From positions 1 through 31,198 of the IMG/VR virus record IMGVR_UViG_3300030202_000851: a stretch of 31,198 nt of DNA. One strand, written 5' to 3'. Source of the stretch: a virus. Each line of letters starts with the position of its first letter. The first letter of the stretch is position 1. Shown one piece after another: positions 17,116 through 24,292 of this stretch. Below the pieces are notes generated by a model that ran no database searches, was not told the DNA's origin, and saw only the letters and a program-made list of their open reading frames with translations. A program made the translations under genes and the position numbers.

Positions 17116-18630
17116 ATGACATTAGCTGAACAGTTTTTAAAACTTTTTGATGGTAATAAACGCGCTCATGGGGTGTTTAACCCTGATGAACAACGTGGTG
17201 ATGGTAAACGTCTAGGCGTATACAAAATTATAAAAGAACCACCCACAGAAGAACTCTGGCAACAGCATCTTGATGGTAAACAAGGTCTTGGCATTATACC
17301 CATACGGGATGACAGTCTGTGTAAATGGGGTGCTATTGATATTGATAATTACAGTGTTGACCATAAATCATTAGTAAATAAATTAAAAGAAGCCAAAATC
17401 ATAGGGTGGGTAGGTCGCAGTAAAAGCGGTGGTGCTCATATTTATTTTTTCTTCAAAGATGCGCTACAAGCTGAGTTTGTGCAATCTAAACTTACTGAGT
17501 TAGCTGCATCATTAGGACATGCTGAGGGTGAAATATTCCCTAAACAAACAACCATTCTAGTAGACCGTGGGGATACTGGTAATGGTTTGAATATGCCATA
17601 TTTCAAAGGTGATTTAAGCACACGCTCTGTTTATGATTTTAAGGGTGAACTTATGTCGCCCAAAGATTTTGTAACTAAAGCCTCTAAGTATTTAATCACA
17701 CCCGAGGACTTTGAAAAGTACCGTATATCAGAACCAGAACCTAAGTTAAAGGATGGTCCACCTTGCCTGAATGAACTTTGCCAACAGGGGTTTGGTGAAG
17801 GCTCACGCAACAATGCTCTCTTTAACCTTGGTGTGTATGCAAGGATGTTTGACTCTGATAATTGGGAAGCATTAGTGCAAAGATACAATGTGGATTACTT
17901 ACAGCCACCACTCAGTCATACTGAGGTAGGTGCAGTAATCAAACAGTTACAACGTAAAGATTACTATTACAAATGCGATGACCAACCTATCAAGCCTTTT
18001 TGTAATAAGGATATATGCGTTACTCGTAAATTTGGTGTTGGTCCGGCTGGTGTACAAAACCAGATGTCAAGCCTAACAAAGATTGATGGTGATCCACCCA
18101 TATGGATATTAGATGTTGATGGTCAGCGTGTTGAACTTAGTACTGATGGTTTAATTAGCCAGACAAGATTCCAAAAAGATTGTGTATCACAAATAAATAA
18201 ATTGCCGATTGCTGTTAGCCAAAGAGCGTGGCAGACACGAATACAGTTATTATTAGACAACTTAACTATTGTGGAAGTACCACCTGACGCTACAATAAAA
18301 GGGGAGTTTGAAGATTTACTTTCACAGTTCTGTACTGATAGAGCTAAAGGTACAGAGCGTGAAGATGTGTTACAAGGTGTTGCTGTTTGGCTTGATGGAA
18401 AAGTATTTTTCCAAGTTAAAGATATTAAAAAGCATTTAACAGTAAACGACTTTAACCATTACTCTTCAAATAAAATAACTCTAAGATTGCAAGGGTTGGA
18501 AGCAGAAAAAATGTTTTGGCGTGTGAAAAACAAAGGTGTCCATGTGTGGTCGTTACCACAGGATTACTTTGCAGATAGCCAAGAGCCATTAGCATTACCT
18601 GATTTACCAGAGCAGGAAGAAATACTCTGA
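17116..18630 (+). CDS. Archaeo-eukaryotic-type primase (TOTE-like AEP)
   Basis: I chose the ATG at 17116, placed behind GGAGA; a TTG at 17104 is in frame but lies under that ribosome site. The 504-residue protein has the AEP metal motif GAIDID (Asp75, Asp77), the second motif SGGAHIYFFF (Ser104 to His108), and a downstream EIFPKQ segment. Together these match the AEP subfamily first noted in TOTE elements and used as replication primases in phages. A C-terminal half with CNELCQQ-like and FCNKDICV Cys pairs may bind zinc, followed by helical domains. It would make primers for the family-A polymerase. The SF1 helicase gene starts inside its stop codon (TGATG), so the two are probably partners. 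Confidence 0.85.
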   Translation: MTLAEQFLKLFDGNKRAHGVFNPDEQRGDGKRLGVYKIIKEPPTEELWQQHLDGKQGLGIIPIRDDSLCKWGAIDIDNYSVDHKSLVNKLKEAKIIGWVGRSKSGGAHIYFFFKDALQAEFVQSKLTELAASLGHAEGEIFPKQTTILVDRGDTGNGLNMPYFKGDLSTRSVYDFKGELMSPKDFVTKASKYLITPEDFEKYRISEPEPKLKDGPPCLNELCQQGFGEGSRNNALFNLGVYARMFDSDNWEALVQRYNVDYLQPPLSHTEVGAVIKQLQRKDYYYKCDDQPIKPFCNKDICVTRKFGVGPAGVQNQMSSLTKIDGDPPIWILDVDGQRVELSTDGLISQTRFQKDCVSQINKLPIAVSQRAWQTRIQLLLDNLTIVEVPPDATIKGEFEDLLSQFCTDRAKGTEREDVLQGVAVWLDGKVFFQVKDIKKHLTVNDFNHYSSNKITLRLQGLEAEKMFWRVKNKGVHVWSLPQDYFADSQEPLALPDLPEQEEIL

Positions 18631-20147
18631 TGAATATAATACTCGGACCTCCAGGAACAGGGAAAACAACCTACTTACTGAATAAGGTCGAAGAGTATTT
18701 ACAAAAAGGTGTCCCACCAGATCGTATAGGTTACTTTGGTTTTACTCGTCGTGCAGCAAGTGAAGCTATTGATCGTGCTTGTGAAAAGTTTAAATTGCAT
18801 AGGCGCGATTTACCTTTTTTCCGTACTCTTCATAGCTTGGCATTTATGCAGATGGGTATCAACCATAATCAGATCATGACTGCTGATAAGTTTCCTGAGA
18901 TTGGTGAGTGGTTAAAGATAGGTGGGTTTTTTAACTCAGGGCTTACTGACCAAGGTCCGTACAAAGATTTTGGTTATGGTGATAAGTTTTTAGAGATTAT
19001 TAATATATCTAGGATTTTGCAACAGCCTTTACGCAAAGCCTACAATGAATCTACTGTGCCACTTAAAACAGATTGGGCAAGGGTGGATTATGTAGATAGG
19101 GGGTTACGAGCTTGGAAAGATAGATATCAGCTTTTTGATTATACTGATATGCTTGAGCAGTTTTGTTATAGAGAGTTAGCACCAAAACTAGAGGTTGTAT
19201 TTATTGATGAAGCACAAGATCTATCACCATTACAGTGGAGTATGGTTCATTTATTACAGGCTAACTCCAAAGAGATGTTTGTAGCTGGCGATGATGACCA
19301 AGCCATATTCCGTTATGCGGGTGCAGATGTAGACTATTTCATAGGGCTGCAAGGTTCTGTCACTGTGCTGGATCAAAGTTACAGGATTCCCGCCAGCCAC
19401 CATACACTTAGTCAAAAAGTTATTCAACGAGTGGTTGATCGTAGACCCAAAGAGTTCAACCCACGGGATGAGGATGGTTGTATTAACTGGCATAGGCACT
19501 CCGAAGAAGTAGATATGAGCAGTGGTGAGTGGCTTTTACTAAGCCGAACAACCAGAGGCGCAAAACAAATAGAAGAGGAAGTGCGTCGTAGAGGTCACCT
19601 ATATGTATATAATGGCAGTAAATCTATTGATGGTAAAGTTTTGGAAGCTGTGCGTCTATGGGAAAATATGAGGAATGGTTCTTCACTCAATGCTGAACAG
19701 GTGCGTATAATATACAGCCAGATGTTATTAGGTAGCCAAGTTGAGTATGGGCATAAAACTTTTAGTAAAGGACAATCTGACCAGCGTTATACTATGCAAG
19801 ACCTGTTAGATTTTCATGGTTTATTGCATACCTTACCTTGGGATGAGGGATTGGGTAAAATATCAGAAAATGATAAAAGGTATATTATGGCTTGCCTCCG
19901 TAAAGGTGAGTCATTAACGGAGGAGCCTCGTATCCGAATCTCTACGATTCATTCTGCAAAAGGAGCGCAAGCTGATCACGTTATGCTTCTCACTGATACT
20001 ATGCGTCGTTCCTATTCTATGTGGCGAAAGTTTGAGAACGAACATTTGGATGAGGCTCGCGTTTTTTATGTGGGGCTTACTCGCGCTTTACAACATCTAC
20101 ATCTGGTACATCCAATGTACAGCCGTGGCTATCAAATCCCAGCATAA
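18630..20147 (+). CDS. UvrD/PcrA-like superfamily 1 DNA helicase
   Basis: A 505-residue protein with the SF1 helicase motifs in order: Walker A GPPGTGKTT (residues 6-14), Ia FGFTRRAA, Walker B VVFIDEAQDLS, III VAGDDDQAIFRYAGA, IV LDQSYRIP, V ISTIHSAKGAQAD, VI FYVGLTRAL. It is shorter than bacterial UvrD because the 1B/2B insertions are reduced. It is a 3'-5' translocase by family and the best candidate for the replication helicase, since no DnaB-type helicase is seen in the window. It overlaps the primase stop codon by one base. Confidence 0.92.
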   Translation: MNIILGPPGTGKTTYLLNKVEEYLQKGVPPDRIGYFGFTRRAASEAIDRACEKFKLHRRDLPFFRTLHSLAFMQMGINHNQIMTADKFPEIGEWLKIGGFFNSGLTDQGPYKDFGYGDKFLEIINISRILQQPLRKAYNESTVPLKTDWARVDYVDRGLRAWKDRYQLFDYTDMLEQFCYRELAPKLEVVFIDEAQDLSPLQWSMVHLLQANSKEMFVAGDDDQAIFRYAGADVDYFIGLQGSVTVLDQSYRIPASHHTLSQKVIQRVVDRRPKEFNPRDEDGCINWHRHSEEVDMSSGEWLLLSRTTRGAKQIEEEVRRRGHLYVYNGSKSIDGKVLEAVRLWENMRNGSSLNAEQVRIIYSQMLLGSQVEYGHKTFSKGQSDQRYTMQDLLDFHGLLHTLPWDEGLGKISENDKRYIMACLRKGESLTEEPRIRISTIHSAKGAQADHVMLLTDTMRRSYSMWRKFENEHLDEARVFYVGLTRALQHLHLVHPMYSRGYQIPA

Positions 20148-20170
20148 TTGTCATGTGGAGTGGTTTGTGG

Positions 20171-20199
20171 TTGCGCTCCAAAGCGTACACTTATTTAAT
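20171..20199 (+). promoter_or_regulatory. Candidate sigma-70-like promoter before 20239
   Basis: TTGCGC and TTTAAT are separated by 17 bases, a partial -35 (3 of 6) and a good -10 (5 of 6). They lie in the 91-base gap between the SF1 helicase and the following small gene, about 40 bases before its ATG. This is the only gap in this part of the replication block, so an internal promoter is reasonable. Pattern match only. Confidence 0.3.
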
Positions 20200-20238
20200 A
20201 GGGGCATAACTTAAACAGCCATAGAAGGGGCTTATTAC

Positions 20239-20502
20239 ATGTCAGAAGTAAAATACTTAACCAAAGAGCAGTTCACACGGCTAAATGACCGTGCTATTCA
20301 ACGCAAGGCTAACCGTACAGTTGAGCCTAAGTTTGTAAAGCGTTTGTCAGATGGCCTAAAGTTTCCGATTATTGAAACACTGCTACACAATGATGTGGAG
20401 ATGCGTTGCCACATCGCAACCAGTTCCGACGGTAATACTTGTTGGTTGGACATTGCTTTGTCCGACTTTGATGTATTGCCTACGGTTGACACCAGTGCTT
20501 AA
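20239..20502 (+). CDS. Small hypothetical protein before DUF932 gene
   Basis: An 87-residue protein preceded by a CATAGAAGGGG leader stretch. It is basic in the first half (EQFTRLNDRAIQRKANRTVEPKFVKRL) and beta-prone in the second half, ending in an acidic tail. No family recognised. It lies 24 bases before a DUF932 gene and could be a small DNA-associated accessory protein, but this is only suggested by the basic N-terminus and location. Confidence 0.65.
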   Translation: MSEVKYLTKEQFTRLNDRAIQRKANRTVEPKFVKRLSDGLKFPIIETLLHNDVEMRCHIATSSDGNTCWLDIALSDFDVLPTVDTSA

Positions 20503-20526
20503 CATCTTGCAGAAAGGAGATACATT

Positions 20527-21552
20527 ATGGCACATATGGTAGAAACAATGGCTTATGCAGGACAGGTTCCTTGGCATGGGCTTGGTGAAAAAGTTGAGCA
20601 TAACCTTACACCTGAAGAGATGCTCAAAGCCGCAGGGCTTGACTGGACAGTAAGTAAACGTCCTATCTATTATGCGGATAAACCTAATACATGGGATCTT
20701 AATGACCCACGCGGTGAAGCAGCTATGCTTCGCGCTAACGAACATTATGTAGTTGTTCGTGATACGGACAACCGTGTACTATCCCACTGTGGTGAAGGGT
20801 TTGTACCTTTCCAAAACCACGAAACAATGTCCTTCTTTAAAAAGTTTACTGAAGCAGGGCATATGGAGATGGATACGGCTGGTAGCCTAAGTGATGGTGA
20901 GCGTGTTTGGGGCTTGGCTAAAATCAAGAAAGGCTTCAAGCTGGCTGGCGGTGATGATATTGAAGGTTACTTGCTTATGGCAAATAGCCATAAGGTCGGC
21001 ACAGCTATGACTGTAATGTTCACACCTATCCGTGTTGTATGCAACAATACGATTACCCTAGCTCTTAACCAAGAGGGTATGACTGGTAAGTTTCGTGTAT
21101 TGCATTTGCAAATGTTTGACGAGGAAATTATGCAAGCTGCTGAGACTGCACTCGGTATTAGTGGTGAGCAAATGACTAAGTTCCAAGAACAGTCAGAGTT
21201 CCTTGCTAGTAAGCGAGCTACCAAAGAGCAGATCGATAACTACATTGCCGAGTTGTTCCAACCTAAACTACTTATTGAACGTGCTAAGTCTAAGGAATCT
21301 GACTTACCACCTCTGCATGAGGAGTTTACTAAAACCTCCCAGTCTATACTGGAGGCTATTGAAACATCTCCAGGACATGACCTAAAGTCTGCCAAGGGTA
21401 CTTGGTGGGGAGCACTGAATGGTGTTACTTATGTTATGGATCACCAAAAGCGAGCCAAGACTCGTGACCATGCACTTAACTCTGCATGGTTTGGTTCAGC
21501 TGCGAGCACTAAGCGTAAGGCTATGACCAAAGCACTTGAGTATGCTGCTTAA
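20527..21552 (+). CDS. DUF932 phage/plasmid-like protein
   Basis: A 341-residue protein whose start (MAHMVETMAYAGQVPWHGLGEKVEHNLTPEEMLKAAGLDWTV) is diagnostic of DUF932, a family widespread in phages and plasmids. Central conserved elements include the GYLLMANSHKVGTAMTVMFTPIRVVCNNTITLAL region. The biochemical role of DUF932 is not established; its neighbours in many phages are replication and recombination genes, as here. The ATG follows GAAAGGAG. It ends the replication block: a structured 145-base gap follows before the next gene. Confidence 0.88.
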   Translation: MAHMVETMAYAGQVPWHGLGEKVEHNLTPEEMLKAAGLDWTVSKRPIYYADKPNTWDLNDPRGEAAMLRANEHYVVVRDTDNRVLSHCGEGFVPFQNHETMSFFKKFTEAGHMEMDTAGSLSDGERVWGLAKIKKGFKLAGGDDIEGYLLMANSHKVGTAMTVMFTPIRVVCNNTITLALNQEGMTGKFRVLHLQMFDEEIMQAAETALGISGEQMTKFQEQSEFLASKRATKEQIDNYIAELFQPKLLIERAKSKESDLPPLHEEFTKTSQSILEAIETSPGHDLKSAKGTWWGALNGVTYVMDHQKRAKTRDHALNSAWFGSAASTKRKAMTKALEYAA

Positions 21553-21557
21553 AATGT

Positions 21558-21581
21558 GGTGGTGAGCAGAAGCTCACCGCT
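21558..21581 (+). other. Stem-loop after the DUF932 gene
   Basis: GGTGAGC (21561-21567) and GCTCACC (21572-21578) form a perfect 7-bp stem with the loop AGAA, extendable by three bases with two G-U pairs. It begins six bases after the DUF932 stop codon. No U-run follows, so a Rho-independent terminator is not clear. It may protect the 3' end of the upstream transcript or slow polymerase. Confidence 0.5.
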
Positions 21582-21587
21582 CGCCCG

Positions 21588-21621
21588 ATGCCCTGCTAGA
21601 AGATAACTTTTAGTGGGGCAT
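21588..21621 (+). promoter_or_regulatory. Long hairpin containing the AAGATAACTTTT core element
   Basis: Bases 21588-21602 pair with 21607-21621 as an uninterrupted 15-bp RNA stem with three G-U pairs and an ATAA loop. The stem apex (21600-21611) is the AAGATAACTTTT core also found at 15255 and 29325. Here the TTGAT box is absent. It stands about 75-110 bases upstream of the ATG at 21698, at the head of the putative base-modification genes, and could act as an attenuator, an operator or part of a phage promoter. Confidence 0.4.
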
Positions 21622-21697
21622 TGGAGTAATTAGGGCTTGCTTGATTCCCTATATGTAGTTAGAGTTTATATATTAGCCCCATAGAAAGGAGGCAGTT

Positions 21698-22315
21698 ATG
21701 GCAGCTATCAAAACATATGCGGTGTTAGAAAATGACATTACAAGTAACCGTAACGATGCGTATTCTTACTTTGTTTTCAAATCTTTACGAGAATTAAAAG
21801 GATGTAAAGAGCTAAACGAACACAGTATCGTATTCTCAGAAGTACAACAATTACAGGATACATATAGTGAAGAAGAGTTACGGAGTGTGGTTGCTGCCAC
21901 TCAGGGTGAATGTTCCCTGCCTAACTATCCTAGCTTTCATAAAAACTTTGCTGAGTTTGTACATGAGCGAGCTAAAAAATATAAACCTGTTTCAAAGGAG
22001 AAACAAATGACTGCTGAAGTAGTAGATATCACGCCTGAGCCACAAGGCATTGAGGCTGTTGTAACCGATAAACCAAAGCGTGTAGCTAAATCCAAGTATA
22101 ATACAAATGCAAAGATACTTGTGATCGCTGGTGCTTCAGGTGTGTACCAAAATCCTTACCGTGAGGGTAGTAATCGGTGGCACAATTTTGAAGCCCTTGT
22201 AAAATCCGAGACAGTGGGTGAAGCCCTTGCCGCTATGAAAGCATTGAGTCCAGGAGGCAATAGTGTTGATATTCGCCTTGCTATTGAAAAAGGTGCTATC
22301 AAGCTAGGAGAATAA
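21698..22315 (+). CDS. Hypothetical protein heading the modification gene cluster
   Basis: A 205-residue protein with a strong ribosome site (CATAGAAAGGAGG). The N-terminal half is helical and charged. A variable Lys/Pro/Glu linker (residues of about 97-130) follows. The C-terminal 70 residues (AKILVIAGASGVYQNPYREGSNRWHNFEALVKSETVGEALAA, then a GG-containing turn) resemble a small domain seen in other phage proteins with an NPxREGS-type motif. Its function is unknown to me, possibly DNA binding. It is the first gene of the block that ends with the Nmad1-like gene and sits two bases before the HMUDK-hel-like gene. Confidence 0.7.
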   Translation: MAAIKTYAVLENDITSNRNDAYSYFVFKSLRELKGCKELNEHSIVFSEVQQLQDTYSEEELRSVVAATQGECSLPNYPSFHKNFAEFVHERAKKYKPVSKEKQMTAEVVDITPEPQGIEAVVTDKPKRVAKSKYNTNAKILVIAGASGVYQNPYREGSNRWHNFEALVKSETVGEALAAMKALSPGGNSVDIRLAIEKGAIKLGE

Positions 22316-22317
22316 TT

Positions 22318-23214
22318 ATGGAGAACATAGAAAGGTTCTGCTACTGGATAAATGAGCGTCACGCTATTTACCAAAAACGAGCCAAGGGGCAACCAGCCCC
22401 TTGGACTGATGATCCTATACTACGCGATTATAAGTTTACTAATCCTTTCCGTGAGAATGATAGGGTTACTGTATGGATGCGACAGAATTTTACTAAACCA
22501 AATAGTAACCGTCCACATGGTGAAATCATATTTAATTGCTGTATGTTTCGTATGGTTGGCACTAGTGAGTTTGCTGATGCACATGGTTGGTCGCACGATT
22601 TTAACCCTACTTTTACTAAGGACTTGATAAAGGCTCGGCTTGATCAGGGTTTACGGACTTTTACTGGTGCTTATATAATCACTAACCAAGGACTCAAAGC
22701 ACCAAAATCAGAGGTAGTAGTTGACCATTTCCTTTCGCCAATATGGGAGAACAAAGAAGCGTTGGCGCAGATTGCCGCCGAAACGCAGTCGCTCCAAGCG
22801 GTACATGAAGCGATGGCTAAGTATAAAGGGTGGGGAGGAGGAGGTTTTATGTCATACGAGGTGGTTACCGACCTCAACTACACACCTGTATTGGACAAGG
22901 CAAAAGACCGTTTTAGTTGGGCAAACGCAGGTCCAGGAGCAAAACGAGGCCTCAATAGAATCCATGATAGACCTCTTACAAAAGCGTTAGGTGCTTATCA
23001 AAGCAATAGGGAGATGCACGATTTACTCGAAGATTCGCACCGTTATCTTGGCGATCACATCCCGACTCTGGCTGTGGATATGCGTTGTATTGAACATAGC
23101 CTTTGCGAGTGGGATAAGTATGAGCGTGTACGTCTTGGTCAAGGCACTCCTCGCAGTAAGTATAATGGATTACAAGGTTCAATGCTGGAGGCTGTCAATG
23201 GGGAGGTGGCGTAA
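22318..23214 (+). CDS. HMUDK helical-domain / aGPT-PPlase-family base hypermodification protein
   Basis: A 298-residue protein whose first 60 residues carry the signature of the all-helical family linked to 5-hydroxymethyl-dU kinases and alpha-glutamyl/putrescinyl-thymine pyrophosphorylases: INERHAIYQKRAKGQP (residues 11-26), APWTDDPIL (27-35), FTNPFRENDRVT (40-51). The family was defined by comparative genomics of thymine-hypermodifying phages such as phiW-14 and SP10. Members act, or are predicted to act, on the modified thymine in DNA. No P-loop kinase domain is fused here. A Gly-rich turn (YKGWGGGGFMSYE) and a C-terminal helical half (CIEHSLCEWDKYERV) follow. Its neighbours, a TAGT-like glycosyltransferase and a radical SAM enzyme, strengthen the assignment. 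The exact reaction is unknown. Confidence 0.75.
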   Translation: MENIERFCYWINERHAIYQKRAKGQPAPWTDDPILRDYKFTNPFRENDRVTVWMRQNFTKPNSNRPHGEIIFNCCMFRMVGTSEFADAHGWSHDFNPTFTKDLIKARLDQGLRTFTGAYIITNQGLKAPKSEVVVDHFLSPIWENKEALAQIAAETQSLQAVHEAMAKYKGWGGGGFMSYEVVTDLNYTPVLDKAKDRFSWANAGPGAKRGLNRIHDRPLTKALGAYQSNREMHDLLEDSHRYLGDHIPTLAVDMRCIEHSLCEWDKYERVRLGQGTPRSKYNGLQGSMLEAVNGEVA

Positions 23215-23216
23215 AT

Positions 23217-23510
23217 ATGTTGTGTCCAAAATGCAATGGCAGATCTTCCGTCGTAGACAGTCGATCCTACGAAAGCACGATACGGAGGAAGAGGATCTGT
23301 CAGAAATGCAAGTACAGCTATCGGACATTGGAAGTATTGCAGCCGCAAAAGCTGAAAGAGCCGCCTCAACTGAAGTTGGTGAAACCAAAGAAAAGAAAAT
23401 TAAAACCAAGGAAAAAACCAACGATGTTTGAGTTAGAACATTTAACCGATGAAGAGTTAGAGGCCGCAGTATTGGAAGGCCAAATAAGATTCGATGAGGA
23501 TGAGATATGA
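23217..23510 (+). CDS. NrdR-type zinc-ribbon protein lacking the ATP-cone
   Basis: A 97-residue protein. Residues 3-40 match the NrdR zinc ribbon: CPKC (Cys3, Cys6), a VVDSR-like element, the basic IRRKRICQKC helix (Cys28, Cys31) and SYRTLEV. Bacterial NrdR is about 150 residues with an ATP-cone that senses dATP/ATP and represses ribonucleotide reductase genes. Here the ATP-cone is replaced by a Lys/Pro-rich linker (residues of about 43-68) and an acidic helix. It could bind DNA without nucleotide sensing, so it may be a local regulator or a host NrdR decoy. It overlaps the glycosyltransferase gene by ATGA. Confidence 0.8.
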   Translation: MLCPKCNGRSSVVDSRSYESTIRRKRICQKCKYSYRTLEVLQPQKLKEPPQLKLVKPKKRKLKPRKKPTMFELEHLTDEELEAAVLEGQIRFDEDEI

Positions 23511-24292
23511 TACCAATATATATTCCAACTAGGGGCAGGATGAATAACCAAATTACTTGGGACAGTATTGGTCCGGAAGCCAGAGAGTATGCTGCTCTAG
23601 TATGCCCACAGGAAGAAGTAAACTGGCATATTAAACAAGGTCGTGATTGTATAAATCGTGGCGAGATAACAGGAATCAATAATGTTAGGCAGTTCATATT
23701 AGAACACGCTTTGGAGGCAGGGCATGATAAAATTATTGTTTTGGATGACGATCTTATATTTGGTCGCCGTATACATGGGATGGCTCCCAACCTAAGAAAA
23801 ACAACCCAAGAAGAAATGCACGAATTATGGGAGCGTATGGAGTGGTTGTTAATGAATCATACCCATGTTGGTCTCAGCCCACGGCAAATGAATGATAAGC
23901 ACTTTCCCGATACAGTCAAGTACGGTATGCGACAAAATGCTGTTCATGCTATACGTCCTGAAATTATTCATGGGTTAGGCATACGCTATGATACTATGGA
24001 CTTAATGGAAGATTATTACGTTACTCTTAAACTGTTTCAGCTAGGGCATCGTAATGCTGTGATTGTAGATTGGACATGGGATCAACGTGGTGCTTCTGGA
24101 GCGGCTGGTGGCTGTAGTTCATACCGCAATGCAGAGTTACAAGAAAAAGCAAGTAGGGCATTAGCTGAAGAGTTTCCACTGTATGTAAAAGCAGTGCAGA
24201 AAGAAACTAAAACAGGATGGGAAGGTATGAAAACACGTTGGGATGTTCGTGTTCAATGGAGAAAGGCAGCTAAAGATGGCGGTGCAATCTAA
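23507..24292 (+). CDS. TET-associated-type glycosyltransferase (TAGT-like, GT-A fold)
   Basis: A 261-residue protein beginning IPIYIPTRGR, with GINNVRQFIL (residues 56-65), a metal-binding triple Asp in IIVLDDDL (Asp80-82) and a catalytic-type MEDYYVTLKL (Glu168, Asp169). This order matches the GT-A glycosyltransferase fold, and specifically the family found beside TET/JBP-type oxygenases in phages and predicted to glycosylate hydroxymethylated bases in DNA. No TET/JBP oxygenase is seen in the window, so the acceptor could instead be a hydroxymethylated base made at the nucleotide stage by the TS homologue downstream. The ATGA start is coupled to the zinc-ribbon gene. The sugar donor is unknown. 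Family call fairly sure; DNA as acceptor is inference. Confidence 0.75.
   Translation: MIPIYIPTRGRMNNQITWDSIGPEAREYAALVCPQEEVNWHIKQGRDCINRGEITGINNVRQFILEHALEAGHDKIIVLDDDLIFGRRIHGMAPNLRKTTQEEMHELWERMEWLLMNHTHVGLSPRQMNDKHFPDTVKYGMRQNAVHAIRPEIIHGLGIRYDTMDLMEDYYVTLKLFQLGHRNAVIVDWTWDQRGASGAAGGCSSYRNAELQEKASRALAEEFPLYVKAVQKETKTGWEGMKTRWDVRVQWRKAAKDGGAI

Noticed and set aside
17116-18630. TOTE-type anti-conflict (defence) system
   Set aside because: The primase resembles the AEP of TOTE elements, but the partners here are SSB, helicase and polymerase in a replication operon; no TOTE nuclease or transposon-linked partners are seen.
22991-23431. Long + strand frame of 146 codons across the end of the HMUDK-hel-like gene and the zinc-ribbon gene
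   Set aside because: It is a shifted frame over two genes with clear family motifs; its start region is an arbitrary hydrophobic translation and it has no ribosome site.
23179-23790. Antisense frame of 203 codons opposite the zinc-ribbon and glycosyltransferase genes
   Set aside because: Low-complexity Ser/Cys/Ile-rich translation opposite genes with conserved motifs; no ribosome site or recognisable domain.
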